Source: Casp-actino8 sp964563545 (GTDB lineage Bacteria; Actinomycetota; Acidimicrobiia; Acidimicrobiales; Ilumatobacteraceae). From it: a DNA stretch of 64,000 bases. Positions 7,744 to 17,251 of the stretch are shown piece by piece. Position 1 is the stretch's first letter; each line of letters opens with the position of its first letter. The stretch covers positions 22,238 to 86,237 of the forward strand of contig CAZLXB010000007.1 of assembly GCA_964563545.1 (NCBI GenBank), written 5' to 3'. Position numbers and translations under genes: made by a program. The notes below the pieces were generated by a model that saw only the letters and a program-made list of their open reading frames with translations, was not told the origin of the DNA and made no database searches.

Positions 7744-9375
7744 GTTGAGGGACTTCGCGAGGCGGATCGAGGCGGTGGTGTGCGGTGCGGCCAGCGCCTT
7801 CATGGCGACCTCGAAGTCCGGAAGCCCGAACACTTCTCCTTCGTCGGTGATCATGATGAACCGATCGAGCGATTCGAGGAACGTTCGGTCGTGGCTCACG
7901 GCGATCACGGTGCCTTCGAACCCGTCGAGTGCTTGTTCGAGGGCTTCGGACGATTCGATGTCGAGGTTGTCGGTTGGTTCGTCGAGGAGCAACACGTTGT
8001 GTCCGTCGAGTTCGAGACACAGGATCTCGAGTCGCGCCTTCTGACCACCCGACAACGTGGGGAACTCCTGTCGGGCGTTGAGTCGTAGGCCGTAGCGCGC
8101 GAGCGCCCGCATCGATTTCTCCTCGTCCACGAGTCGATCGCGGACGATGTCGATGCTCTGGCGATTCTGGAACTCGGGCCGATTGTTGACCTGAGTGAAC
8201 ATCCCGATCGATGTGCGAGGACCGAATTGGAGCGAACCCGACTCGACCGACGACTTTCCGGCGAGGACGTCGAGCAGATGCGTCTTGCCCGTGCCGTTGG
8301 GTCCGATGAGGCCGACGCGCTCACCGTGATAGATCTCGTCCGAAAACGGCAGGAACAGATCGCCGATGCCGACCCCGTCGATCTTGACGACCCGACGTGC
8401 CGCATCGGCACCGCGTAGACGAACGTGGATCTGCTGATCGGGTACGGGGGGAGGAGGTGGTCCGGCGGCGACGAACTTCTCCCAACGGGTCTCGGCCGCG
8501 TTGGCTTTGGTTGCGTTCTTGAAGTTCTGGGCGGCGCGCTGCTTCATGATCTTCATGTGATGGAACAGACGACGTTCCTCGTCGTTCCAGCGCTTGAGAT
8601 CGTCTCCGAGTTGTTCCTGACGTTTGGCCCGCGCCTCGGGGAACGTCGCGTACGAGCCCCCGTGCACCCAGCAGCCGGAACCTTCGATCACGACGATCTT
8701 GGTCGCGACGCGCTCGAGGAGTTTGCGATCGTGGCTCACCATCAGGATCGTCGACTTGGAGGCCAGGATCTGCTCTTCGAGCCAACCACGCGTCGGGATG
8801 TCGAGGTAGTTGTCGGGTTCGTCGAGGAGCAAGACATCGGCTCCCGACGTGAGAAGCAGGTCGAGGACCAATCTCTTGCGCTCGCCACCGGAGAGTTCGG
8901 AGACGAGCCGCTTGGCGAAGTCGTCGACGGGAGTCTTCACACTCCGGTCGGCGGCTGCATGCCACTTGGTCTCGAGTTCGTAGCCGCCGAGATCTCCCCA
9001 GTCGGCGAGCGCCACGGCGTAACCCATCCCGTCGTCGGACCCTTCGGCCAGTGCGCGTTCGGCGGCGACGAGCTTGCGGCCCGCCGCGCGAAGATTCGGT
9101 GGGGCGACTTCGATAAGCATCTCGCGCAACGTGTCGGTGGGGTTCGACATGCCGACGTCCTGAGTCATGCTCAACCACGAGCCATTGACCGTGAACTCGC
9201 CGTCATCGGCCTCGACAACACCGGACAGAATGCGCAGGATCGTGCTCTTGCCGACACCGTTGGCTCCGACGAGGGCGGCGTGCTCGCCGGGCGCCACACC
9301 GAATCCGACGTCGAAGAACAATTGGTCGGCACCGGGCGGCGAGTACGCCAACTCGGACACGACGATGCTGCTCAC
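7741..9375 (-). CDS. ABC-F family ATP-binding protein
   Basis: A 544-aa soluble protein with two ABC cassettes and no membrane segments. The first Walker A is GANGVGKST (about 38-46) with LSGGE and LLDEP; the second is GPNGTGKT with LSGGQ and LLDEPTDNLD. The linker between cassettes is long and basic (KIMKQRAAQNFKNATK), as in ribosome-binding ABC-F factors that relieve stalled or antibiotic-inhibited ribosomes. The frame stays open 51 codons upstream, but similarity begins at GTG 9375 (MSSIVVSEL). It lies between the MDR reductase and the hydroxylase on the same strand. Whether it is housekeeping or a resistance factor cannot be told. Confidence 0.9.
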   Translation of the reverse strand: MSSIVVSELAYSPPGADQLFFDVGFGVAPGEHAALVGANGVGKSTILRILSGVVEADDGEFTVNGSWLSMTQDVGMSNPTDTLREMLIEVAPPNLRAAGRKLVAAERALAEGSDDGMGYAVALADWGDLGGYELETKWHAAADRSVKTPVDDFAKRLVSELSGGERKRLVLDLLLTSGADVLLLDEPDNYLDIPTRGWLEEQILASKSTILMVSHDRKLLERVATKIVVIEGSGCWVHGGSYATFPEARAKRQEQLGDDLKRWNDEERRLFHHMKIMKQRAAQNFKNATKANAAETRWEKFVAAGPPPPPVPDQQIHVRLRGADAARRVVKIDGVGIGDLFLPFSDEIYHGERVGLIGPNGTGKTHLLDVLAGKSSVESGSLQFGPRTSIGMFTQVNNRPEFQNRQSIDIVRDRLVDEEKSMRALARYGLRLNARQEFPTLSGGQKARLEILCLELDGHNVLLLDEPTDNLDIESSEALEQALDGFEGTVIAVSHDRTFLESLDRFIMITDEGEVFGLPDFEVAMKALAAPHTTASIRLAKSLN

Positions 9376-9404
9376 ACGAGCATTCTCGCCCGGCGAAATC
9401 CGAT

Positions 9405-10409
9405 CTACACCGCGAGGAGGAGCTTTCCGTGATGCCCACCTGTCATGAGCATCTGGAGCACCCGGGGAAAGTTCTCCACACCGCGTTCGATCTGCTCGCG
9501 CATCACGAGTTCGCCACTTCGCACCCATTCGGCGAGCTGCGTCTCGGCTTCGGCGTAGCGATCGGCAAAGTGGAACACCGCGAAGCCCTCCATCGTGGCG
9601 TGGCGTTCGGCGAGTTTGAGGTAGTTCCGCGGACCGTGGACCGACTCCATGTTCTCGTACTGCGAAATCGCACCGCAGATCACGATGCGCGATCCTTCTT
9701 TGATCCGCATGAGAACGTCGTCAAGAATCGAACCGCCAACATTGTCGAAGAAGACGTCGATCCCGTTCGGTGCGAGTGCATCGAGCCGATCGGCGACGTT
9801 CTCGTTCTTGTAGTCGATGGCGGCGGTGAATCCGAGTTCCTCGGTCAGAAAGCGGGACTTCTCGGGACCGCCGGCGATACCGATGACGGTGGTCGCTCCG
9901 CGCAGGCGGGCGATCTGGCCGGCGATCGAACCAACCGCGCCGGCGGCCGCGCTCACCACCACTGTCTCACCCGCCTTCACCCGGCCGACCTCGATCACAC
10001 CGAAGTACGAGGTGAGGCCGGTCGTGAGACCGAGAGCTCCCAACCACACGTTGGGTGCGGCGATCGACACATCGAGCTTGCGCATGAAACCACCGGGCAT
10101 GACGGCGTGGGTCTGCGATCCGAGGGGTCCGAACACGTGGTCACCGGCGGCGAGGCCGTCGAAACGACTGTCGAGCACCACTCCCACACCGAGCGCAGGG
10201 ATCGCGCCGCCGATCTGGGCGCCTTGGTGGAAACTGTCTTCGTTCAGAGTGGTGCGGATGAAGGCGTCGATGCCGAGAAGACCGACCTCGATCAGGACGC
10301 AACCATCAGGGAGATCACCGATCTCTTCTTCGGTGTAAGTGAAATTCTCGACCGAGACCCGACCCTTGGGCCGCTCGACGAGAACGATCTTGCGATTGAC
10401 GAGTCCCAT
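9405..10409 (-). CDS. MDR-family NADP-dependent oxidoreductase (CurA/PTGR-like)
   Basis: A 334-aa zinc-free medium-chain reductase. The N-terminal GroES-like part is followed by the NADP-binding segment SAAAGAVGSIAGQIA and the DVFFDNVGG motif typical of CurA and leukotriene B4 dehydrogenase-like enzymes. These reduce the double bond of alpha,beta-unsaturated carbonyls. The ATG overlaps the stop of the upstream SDR by one base (TGATG), so the two are almost certainly cotranscribed and perhaps sequential in one pathway under the divergent TetR regulator. Confidence 0.9.
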   Translation of the reverse strand: MGLVNRKIVLVERPKGRVSVENFTYTEEEIGDLPDGCVLIEVGLLGIDAFIRTTLNEDSFHQGAQIGGAIPALGVGVVLDSRFDGLAAGDHVFGPLGSQTHAVMPGGFMRKLDVSIAAPNVWLGALGLTTGLTSYFGVIEVGRVKAGETVVVSAAAGAVGSIAGQIARLRGATTVIGIAGGPEKSRFLTEELGFTAAIDYKNENVADRLDALAPNGIDVFFDNVGGSILDDVLMRIKEGSRIVICGAISQYENMESVHGPRNYLKLAERHATMEGFAVFHFADRYAEAETQLAEWVRSGELVMREQIERGVENFPRVLQMLMTGGHHGKLLLAV

Positions 10410-11176
10410 CAGAGTCCGCCGTCGATACCGATGATCTGACCGGTGACCCAACTCGATGCCGGTGACACGAAGTACAGAACGGCCTGGCCGAGATCGTCGG
10501 GAGTTCCGAGTCGGCGCATCGGCATGCGCAGCATCTTCTCGAGTTTCGGGAGGTCCTCGTTCTCGAGGCGCATGGCCTTCATCATGATCTCGGTGGGCAC
10601 CGCACCGGGCATGATGCAGTTCACTCGGATACGCGGTCCGAGTTCTTTCGCATACGTGGTGGTGAGCGAGTTCACCGCCGCCTTGGCGGCCGAGTAGTGG
10701 CCGCTCCCCATCACGGTGCTGACCGCGGCCTTCGACGAGATGTTCACGATGCGGCCGCCGTCGCGCATGAGGCGGGCCGCGGTGTTGGTGCACACCCAGA
10801 TCGCAGTGACGTTGAGACGCATGGTCGCGTCCCATTCGGCCGGATCGAGTTGGGTGAGTGGAGTCTGGATCGGTGAGCCGCCCGCATTGTTGATCCAGAT
10901 GTCGAGATGTCCGAACTCGCTGATGGCACGTTGGGCGAGTGCTTCCACAGCAGCGTTGTCAGTGACATCGGTGGGCACGGCGATGGCCCGACCACCGCGC
11001 GCTCTGATGGCGGCGGCGACGCGCTCGACTTCGTCGGCCCGACGGGCGGCGCACACCACGGCGGCTCCGGCGTCGGCGAGCGTGTTGGCGATACCTTCAC
11101 CGATGCCGCGTCCGGCTCCGGTCACCACGGCGACGTCGTCGGACAGATCGAAGAGTTTTTCGATGGACTCGTTCAT
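10409..11176 (-). CDS. SDR-family oxidoreductase, probably TetR-controlled
   Basis: A 255-aa short-chain dehydrogenase with TGAGRGIG at 19-26, the NNAG motif, catalytic Ser in NISSK and YSAAK, and the C-terminal GIDGG end. AARRAD after the second strand points to NADP(H). It has a clear purine-rich ribosome site (AAGGGGGAAAC). It is divergent from tetR across a 105-bp region with a palindromic operator and is translationally coupled to the MDR reductase. The pair looks like a redox module acting on an enone, alcohol or acyl-CoA substrate. Confidence 0.88.
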   Translation of the reverse strand: MNESIEKLFDLSDDVAVVTGAGRGIGEGIANTLADAGAAVVCAARRADEVERVAAAIRARGGRAIAVPTDVTDNAAVEALAQRAISEFGHLDIWINNAGGSPIQTPLTQLDPAEWDATMRLNVTAIWVCTNTAARLMRDGGRIVNISSKAAVSTVMGSGHYSAAKAAVNSLTTTYAKELGPRIRVNCIMPGAVPTEIMMKAMRLENEDLPKLEKMLRMPMRRLGTPDDLGQAVLYFVSPASSWVTGQIIGIDGGL

Positions 11177-11211
11177 GTTTCCCCCTTGGCGGCGAACCGC
11201 TCCGGGATTAA

Positions 11212-11230
11212 GTTACTTTCAGTAAGTAAC
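11212..11230. promoter_or_regulatory. Palindromic operator for the divergent TetR regulator
   Basis: A perfect inverted repeat GTTACTT-TCAGT-AAGTAAC lies between the divergent SDR (start 11176) and tetR (start 11282). Size, symmetry and location are those of a TetR-family operator; binding here would control both directions. Confidence 0.75.
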
Positions 11231-11281
11231 GGTGTGAAGGGGCGATCGGAGCCCGGGAGCCGTTCGGGGAAGATTGATCAC

Positions 11282-11899
11282 ATGGCATCAACGGGGGCTC
11301 GTCGTCCCGGCCGTCCGGCCGGTGGACAACTGGTGGTCGACCGCGAGCGCGTCCTCGACGCCGCCGAACGCGTTATCGCCCGCGAGGGAGCCGGAGTCTC
11401 GATCGACGACATCGCCATCGAGGCCGGGGTCACCAAACCCATCGTGTACGACCGGGTCGGGAGCCGCTCGGAGTTGGCCGACGCTCTGGCCGAACGTCTG
11501 GCCGATCGGATGGTCAAGGCCGCCGGCGACACCCTGCTCGACGGCTCGATTTCCGAGGTGGCTCTGGCCCGTTTCATCGAGGCCAACCTCGTGACCGTCA
11601 GCCAACATCGCGAATTGTTCCTCTATGTCACGGGTGGTTCCACCGAGCAGACGGCCCTCGGCCGACTGAAAGTGGCCGAGCGCTCGATCGATCCGATGAC
11701 CTTGGCCATCCGGACCTGGCGCGAGCACTTCACCGCCGATCCGAAGGTGGCCGACACCTGGGCGGCCGCCATCGTGGGCGCCCTGCAGATGGTCGCCATC
11801 TGGTGGACGGCGCAGTCGGATCGACCGGCCCACGAGATCGCCGGCCAGGTCGCTGACCTGCTCTGGAACGGCCTACCCGGCCGCCCCAACGGGTCGTGA
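11282..11899 (+). CDS. TetR/AcrR-family transcriptional regulator
   Basis: A 205-aa regulator. The N-terminal helix-turn-helix spans about residues 20-66 (ERVIAREG, VSIDDIAIEAGVTKPIVYD), and the rest is a helical ligand-binding domain with Trp residues near the end. Basic residues in GARRPGRPAGG precede the DNA-binding domain. The frame extends upstream, but that part only shadows the SDR. It probably represses the divergent SDR-MDR operon and itself through the palindrome at 11212-11230. The inducer is unknown, perhaps a lipid, terpenoid or acyl-CoA given the neighbourhood. Confidence 0.9.
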   Translation: MASTGARRPGRPAGGQLVVDRERVLDAAERVIAREGAGVSIDDIAIEAGVTKPIVYDRVGSRSELADALAERLADRMVKAAGDTLLDGSISEVALARFIEANLVTVSQHRELFLYVTGGSTEQTALGRLKVAERSIDPMTLAIRTWREHFTADPKVADTWAAAIVGALQMVAIWWTAQSDRPAHEIAGQVADLLWNGLPGRPNGS

Positions 11900-11973
11900 G
11901 GTCATTATTTACGAGGGGTAGATAAGCCCTTGCGTCGAGTGTTACTGTCGTCACAGATCTTGGGGGAGGTCTC

Positions 11974-12471
11974 ATGAGTGCTCAGGACAATTACGAAGAC
12001 CTGACCGAGTGTGCGCTCACACCCGAACTCGAGCATCAGCTCGTGTACGGGCACGGCGAGTGCGTCTTCATGTGGGTCAACAGCAAGAACGAACCCTTCG
12101 GAGTAGTGATGTCGTATCTCCCGAAGGACGGCAAGTTGTGGCTCACCGCCGCCGAGACCCGTAAGCGCATTCCTGCGCTGCGCCGTAATCCGCGCGCGTC
12201 GATCTGCATCAACAGCACCGGTACCCGCATGGGTGGTGGCAAGACCGTCACCTACAAGGGGACGTGCGTGATCCACGACGATCGCGAGACGAAGGACTGG
12301 TTCTATCCCGAGTTCGCCCATCGTCTACGGGCCGACAACGCGGCTGCCGCCGAAGCTTTCCGGAAGTTCCTCGATTCACCGCATCGCGTGATCATCGAGT
12401 TCACCCCCGATTATTCGCTCAGTTTCGACGCGACGCTCATGTGGGCGCGCTCACCCGAAGTCGTTCAGTAA
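11974..12471 (+). CDS. Pyridoxamine 5'-phosphate oxidase-like flavin/F420-binding protein
   Basis: A 165-aa split-barrel protein of the PPOX class. The pattern of a strand with LWLTAAETRKRIPALRRNPRASI is typical of the flavin or deazaflavin phosphate-binding region. Actinobacterial relatives often use F420 to reduce unsaturated substrates, but FMN or heme binding is equally possible. It has a strong GGGAGG ribosome site and is followed 16 bases later by the carotenoid oxygenase, so the two probably form one unit. Confidence 0.75.
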   Translation: MSAQDNYEDLTECALTPELEHQLVYGHGECVFMWVNSKNEPFGVVMSYLPKDGKLWLTAAETRKRIPALRRNPRASICINSTGTRMGGGKTVTYKGTCVIHDDRETKDWFYPEFAHRLRADNAAAAEAFRKFLDSPHRVIIEFTPDYSLSFDATLMWARSPEVVQ

Positions 12472-12487
12472 CAGCAAGGAGACAACC

Positions 12488-13828
12488 ATGTCGATGACCG
12501 AAGACGTCCCCGTCCACCTCCGTGGTAACGGAGCCCCGGTATTCGAGGAGCGCACCATCACCGATCTCAAGGTGACCGGAACCATTCCGGTCGAACTCGA
12601 TGGTCGCTACCTGCGCAACGGCGCCAACCCGACCACCGGCATGAGTGATCATCCGTTCTTCGGTGACGGAATGATTCATGGTGTCCGCCTGCGCGACGGC
12701 AAGGCCGAGTGGTACCGCAACCGCTACGTGCAGACCCCGTTCATCGCCAACCCGGCGCTCGACATCCTCGATCCGTCGGTCACCCTCGACATGACGTGCT
12801 CGAAGGCCAACACTCATGTGGTCGGCCACGGCGGTCAGATCCTCGCCCTCGAGGAAGGGCACTTCCCCTACGTGTTGAACGGCGATCTCGACACCGTCGG
12901 ACCCACCGACTACGCCGGCCGCCTGAAGGGACCTTTCACCGCCCACCCGAAGATCTGCCCGACGACCGGTGAGATGCTGGCTTTCGGTTACGCGCCGCTT
13001 CCGCCGTATCTCACCTACCTCCGCGTGTCGGCCAAGGGTGAACTCCTGCAGTCCGAGCCGATCACCGTCACCGGACCGACGATGATGCACGACTTCAACA
13101 TCACCGAGAACTACGTGGTGTTCATGGATCTGCCGGCGGTGTTCAACCTCGACCTCGCGCTCGAGGGCAAGATGCCCATTCACTGGAGTGATTCCTATCC
13201 GGCGCGGCTCGGCGTGATGCCCCGCAACGGAAACGACTCGCAGGTCAAGTGGTACGACATCAACCCTTGCTACGTGTTCCACCCGATGAACAGCTACGAA
13301 GACGGGGACAAGATCGTCCTGGACGTCGCGCGCTTCGAGCACATCTGGAAGGACAACGACATGGACTTCCCGTCGCCGATGCTGTGGCGTTGGGTGATCG
13401 ACACCAAGACCGGACGCGTCAGCGAAGAACAGATCGACGATCGTTCGGCCGAGTTCCCGCGCGTGAACGATGCTGTCATCGGCAAGAAGCACCGCTACGG
13501 ATACGAGATGTCGATGGGCAATGCCGGCTTCGGCGAGATCGATGCCGGCGCGATTCTGAAGTACGACCGACAGAACAACACGCGCACCTCCATCGAACTC
13601 GGCCGTGGCCGGGTGTGCGGAGAAGCGGTGTTCGCTCCGTCGGCCTCGGCGAAGTCGGAAGACGACGGTTATCTCATGACCTACGTCTACGACGCCGCCG
13701 CCGACACCAGCCAGTTCGTGATCTTCGACGCGCTCACCATGGCCGCCGATCCGATCGCCACCGTCCAATTGCCCCGGGTGCCGTTCGGCTTCCACGGGAG
13801 TTGGGTACCGGCCTCCGTGGCCAACTGA
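12488..13828 (+). CDS. Carotenoid cleavage oxygenase family protein
   Basis: A 446-aa non-heme iron dioxygenase of the RPE65/apocarotenoid oxygenase family, which cleaves conjugated double bonds of carotenoids, stilbenes or lignin-derived compounds. It begins with RYLRNGANP; the four expected iron-ligand histidines appear in FTAHPK, MMHDF, VFHPMNS and the C-terminal FHGSWVP. The ribosome site AAGGAG is well placed. Cotranscription with the PPOX gene is likely. Bacterial members range from carotenoid to lignostilbene cleavage and this sequence does not decide. Confidence 0.9.
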   Translation: MSMTEDVPVHLRGNGAPVFEERTITDLKVTGTIPVELDGRYLRNGANPTTGMSDHPFFGDGMIHGVRLRDGKAEWYRNRYVQTPFIANPALDILDPSVTLDMTCSKANTHVVGHGGQILALEEGHFPYVLNGDLDTVGPTDYAGRLKGPFTAHPKICPTTGEMLAFGYAPLPPYLTYLRVSAKGELLQSEPITVTGPTMMHDFNITENYVVFMDLPAVFNLDLALEGKMPIHWSDSYPARLGVMPRNGNDSQVKWYDINPCYVFHPMNSYEDGDKIVLDVARFEHIWKDNDMDFPSPMLWRWVIDTKTGRVSEEQIDDRSAEFPRVNDAVIGKKHRYGYEMSMGNAGFGEIDAGAILKYDRQNNTRTSIELGRGRVCGEAVFAPSASAKSEDDGYLMTYVYDAAADTSQFVIFDALTMAADPIATVQLPRVPFGFHGSWVPASVAN

Positions 13829-13866
13829 CATCGCCGCTTCGGCGGCACACAACTGAGGGGGGAAAC

Positions 13867-15216
13867 ATGAAGAGATCCATGACGGGGGGGTCACGGGGAT
13901 CGCGTGCGCGAATCCTGGCGGCGCTCATGGCCGGCAGCCTCATCGTCGCCGCGTGCGGTGGCGATGACGGTGGCTCGGGTGACGAAGCAGCCGGCACGGA
14001 GGCGCCATCGACCGATGCACCTGCGGAGAGCATGGCGCCCGGCGACAGCTCGGCTCCGGCCGACGGTGGACTGGCGAGCGACGCGCTTGCGGCGCCCAGT
14101 GGTGAGGAGATCGTGATCGGTCTCGTCAACACCGAAGGTGGCGCGGGTGGCCTCGACTTCCCGGACATCCGTCGCTTCCTCGAAGCCGGTGTCGGCTACT
14201 CGAACGAACACGGTGGTCTCGGCAATCGCCCGATCAAGATCGAGTCCTGCGTCGTCAAGGGTGATCCCGAGACGTCACAGGCCTGCGCGCAGGAACTCGT
14301 CGGCAAGGGTGTGGAGCTCGTCCTCATCGGTCTCGATCTCTTCATCGACTACAAGACCTACGAGGCCGCCGGCGTGCCGGTGATCGGTGTTCTCCCGATC
14401 ATGCCCATGGACTACACCGCCAACGCGCTCTTCCTGACGGGCGGCAACGCCACGTCGCAGGCGGCCACCGCGGTCTTCGCCAAGGACGTTTTGAACGCGA
14501 CCAAGGTCGCGATCATCCACGCCGACAACCCGGGTGCCAACTCCACGGCCGCTGGCCTCGAAGCTTCGCTCGACGTTGCCGGTATCGCTTGGACGGCGGT
14601 CAAGGGCGGTAACGACGAAACCGATGCCGGCTTCCAGGGTCTCATGCGTCAGGCCGCTGACTTCGAGCCCGATGTGATGGTGTCGCTCTACTCCGACGCC
14701 GGTTGCATCGGCACCATGCGGGCCCGCGCCTCGCTCGGCATCGAGACACCCGTCGTGACCACGAGCATCTGCGCCGATGCCGACGTAATCGCCGCGGTCG
14801 GCGACGACGCCACTGGTTGGTACTTCGCCGGCTTGCCCGAGGACAGGGACACTCCCGAGCGGGCACTGCTCGCGAAGTTGCTCGCCCCGGTGATGGGGAT
14901 CTCGGAAGACGAGGTCACCCCGACCGGACTCGGACTCGGCGGACTCGGCTACACGATGTGGATGTCGTTGTACGACTACGGCCAGAAGATGGTCGCCGCC
15001 GGCACCGAACTCACGGGAGCGTCGCTGTTCGACTTCCTGAAGTCGAGCACCGATCTCTTCTTGTTCGGTGGTCAGACACCCATCGCCTGCGGCTCGGAAG
15101 CCAAGTATCCGGCGGTCTGCTCGTTCGTCTTCCCGTTCGCCATGTACAAGGGTGACGGAGTCGTCGGACCGGTCGACGGCGTCGATCTCGTCGACAGTCG
15201 TCCGCTTCTGCCCTGA
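13867..15216 (+). CDS. Branched-chain amino acid-type ABC transporter substrate-binding lipoprotein
   Basis: A 449-aa exported lipoprotein with basic N terminus, hydrophobic stretch and lipobox LIVAAC (C30), then a Gly/Ser/Ala-rich linker, then a type I periplasmic-binding fold starting at EEIVIGLVNTEGG. Related to LivK-like receptors for amino acids, amides, urea or aromatic acids. The ATG has a GGGGGG ribosome site; the long open frame before it only shadows the carotenoid oxygenase. It is followed 43 bp later by the fused permease. The ligand is not predictable from sequence. Confidence 0.88.
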   Translation: MKRSMTGGSRGSRARILAALMAGSLIVAACGGDDGGSGDEAAGTEAPSTDAPAESMAPGDSSAPADGGLASDALAAPSGEEIVIGLVNTEGGAGGLDFPDIRRFLEAGVGYSNEHGGLGNRPIKIESCVVKGDPETSQACAQELVGKGVELVLIGLDLFIDYKTYEAAGVPVIGVLPIMPMDYTANALFLTGGNATSQAATAVFAKDVLNATKVAIIHADNPGANSTAAGLEASLDVAGIAWTAVKGGNDETDAGFQGLMRQAADFEPDVMVSLYSDAGCIGTMRARASLGIETPVVTTSICADADVIAAVGDDATGWYFAGLPEDRDTPERALLAKLLAPVMGISEDEVTPTGLGLGGLGYTMWMSLYDYGQKMVAAGTELTGASLFDFLKSSTDLFLFGGQTPIACGSEAKYPAVCSFVFPFAMYKGDGVVGPVDGVDLVDSRPLLP

Positions 15217-15259
15217 CCGTGCAGCCGCTGCCGAGTGACGGAGAACTGAGGGAACCGGC

Positions 15260-17251
15260 GTGACCGACTACCTCTTCTTTCTGTTGCTCGGCAGCGGCGC
15301 GGGGGCGATCATCGCCGCGCTCGGTCTGGGCATGGTGATGACGTATCAAGGTTCGGGGGTCGTCAACTTCTCGGCCGGCGCCATGGCCATGTGGGGGACG
15401 TACGTGTACGCCGACCTCCGCAAAGGTGAATATCCGTTCCCGATCCCCGGACTACCTGACCGCTACCACTTCGGCGACGACGTCGGTTACCGGTGGGCCT
15501 TGCTGCTCGCGCTACTGACGGCCGCCGTCCTCGGTCTGGTGGTCTATCTCTTGATCTTCCGCCCCCTCCGACAGGCGCCTGCTTTGGCCAAGGTCGTGGC
15601 GAGTGTCGGACTCATCATCTTGTTCATCACCCTCGTCGAGCGGCGCTTCGAGGACATCACGGGTGGCTTGCGGGTCGACGCGATCCTGCCGCGCGAGCCG
15701 GTCACGATCACCGGCGATCTCACGATCCCGCGCGACGGCCTGTGGCTGCTCCTGATCGTCACCATCACGGCCGGCGCACTGTGGGCCTACAGCAAGTACC
15801 TCCGCATCGGTCTGGCCACCCGCGCCGCGGCCGAGAACGAAAAGGGCGCAGTGATGCTCGGGTATTCACCCGATCTTCTCGCCGGACTCGGCTGGGTGAT
15901 GTCGTCGGTGGTCACCACCCTCATCGCCATCCTCGCCGCACCGCAGATCCAGTTGACCCCCACGATCTTCACTTTCACCTTCCTGATCCCGGCTCTCGGC
16001 GCGGCACTCATCGGCAAGTTCCAGAACTTCTGGCCGACGCTCGTGACCGGTGTTCTCATAGGAATGGGTCAGTCACTCTGCACCAAATTGCAGAACGAGA
16101 TCAGTTGGTTCCCCGAGTACGGCGCGCGCGAGGGCATTCCGTTCCTCGTCATCATCGTCACGATGGTCGTTCTCGGCGAACGTCTCCCCGAACGCGGTTC
16201 GGTGTCGAACTGGAAGTTGCCGTCGGTTCCTCCGGCACGAGTGACTCCGTTCTCCTTGCTCATCCCCACTGGGCTCGCAGTTCTCGGCCTCTTCGCGTTC
16301 GGTCCTCTGTGGCGCGCGGCTCTCATGACCACCGTGATTGCGTCGGTCTTCGCACTGTCGCTCGTGGTTCTCACCGGCTTCGGCGGGCAGACCTCGCTCG
16401 CCCAGATGGCCTTCGCCGGCATCGCCGGCTTCTCGTTGTCGAAGTTGGCGACTCAATACGACATCCCGTTCCCGATTGCACCACTGCTCGCCGCGTTCGG
16501 CGCCATGATCTTCGGTCTGATCGTCGGGATTCCCGCACTTCGGGTGCGCGGAACCAATCTCGCGATCATCACTCTGGCCGGTGGTGTCACCATCGCCGAA
16601 TTCGTTTTCAAGAATCCAGCCTTCATCGGCGACATCGCGAGTGGTGGCGCGAAGGTCCCCAATCCCAAGCTCGGGCCATGGGACTTCGGACTCGTCTTCG
16701 GCAACAAAGTGTCGCGGCCGGTGTTCGGCGTGTTCCTCGTGGTGATCCTGATCCTGTTGTGCGTAGCAGTAGCCAACATTCGGCGGTCGGGCTCGGGTCG
16801 GGTGATGCTTGCGGTTCGGGGCAACGAGCGGGCGGCCTCGGCCATCGGCATCAACGTCGTGCGCGTCAAGATGACCATGTTCGGGTTCTCGTCGTTCATC
16901 GCTGGGGTCGGTGGAACCCTCGTGGCGTATCGATTCGGTTCGGTATCGGATCTCTCGTACGGAGTCATGGCGTCACTCACCGCGTTGTCGGTCGCCTATC
17001 TCGGCGGCATCACGAGTGTGAGTGGAGCCGTGACCGCCGGTATCACGGCCACCGCCGGCGTGGCCTTCTACGGAATGAACCAGATCATCGGCGGCATGGG
17101 TCGTTGGGAACCATTCATCGGCGGAACCCTCTTGATATTCACTGCGGTCCAGAATCCGGAGGGAATCGCCGGTGCAATTCGCACTGGCGCGGCCCAGGCG
17201 CGGGCCAAGAAGGCGTTGGCTACTTCTGCGTCGACGACGTCAGCGGCTTAG
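15260..17251 (+). CDS. Fused LivH-LivM ABC permease
   Basis: A 663-aa membrane protein joining the two usual permease subunits of branched-chain-type importers. The first half (about 1-310) resembles LivH, including VVNFSAGAMAMWG; the second (about 330-650) resembles LivM, with GFGGQTSLAQMAFAGI, LRVRGTNLAIITLA and the ABC-coupling region RGNERAASAIGINV. It starts at GTG with a GAGGGA ribosome site. No LivG or LivF ATPase follows; the next gene is convergent with a 4-bp stop overlap. The ATPases must be encoded elsewhere. Confidence 0.9.
   Translation: MTDYLFFLLLGSGAGAIIAALGLGMVMTYQGSGVVNFSAGAMAMWGTYVYADLRKGEYPFPIPGLPDRYHFGDDVGYRWALLLALLTAAVLGLVVYLLIFRPLRQAPALAKVVASVGLIILFITLVERRFEDITGGLRVDAILPREPVTITGDLTIPRDGLWLLLIVTITAGALWAYSKYLRIGLATRAAAENEKGAVMLGYSPDLLAGLGWVMSSVVTTLIAILAAPQIQLTPTIFTFTFLIPALGAALIGKFQNFWPTLVTGVLIGMGQSLCTKLQNEISWFPEYGAREGIPFLVIIVTMVVLGERLPERGSVSNWKLPSVPPARVTPFSLLIPTGLAVLGLFAFGPLWRAALMTTVIASVFALSLVVLTGFGGQTSLAQMAFAGIAGFSLSKLATQYDIPFPIAPLLAAFGAMIFGLIVGIPALRVRGTNLAIITLAGGVTIAEFVFKNPAFIGDIASGGAKVPNPKLGPWDFGLVFGNKVSRPVFGVFLVVILILLCVAVANIRRSGSGRVMLAVRGNERAASAIGINVVRVKMTMFGFSSFIAGVGGTLVAYRFGSVSDLSYGVMASLTALSVAYLGGITSVSGAVTAGITATAGVAFYGMNQIIGGMGRWEPFIGGTLLIFTAVQNPEGIAGAIRTGAAQARAKKALATSASTTSAA

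Noticed and set aside
10907..11281. N-terminal extension of the TetR regulator by 125 codons
   Set aside because: The added part shadows the divergent SDR gene and the palindromic operator; the HTH begins soon after ATG 11282.
12437..13894. 485-codon open frame antisense to the carotenoid oxygenase
   Set aside because: The sense gene has all iron-binding motifs and a ribosome site; the antisense frame has no recognisable domain or start signal.
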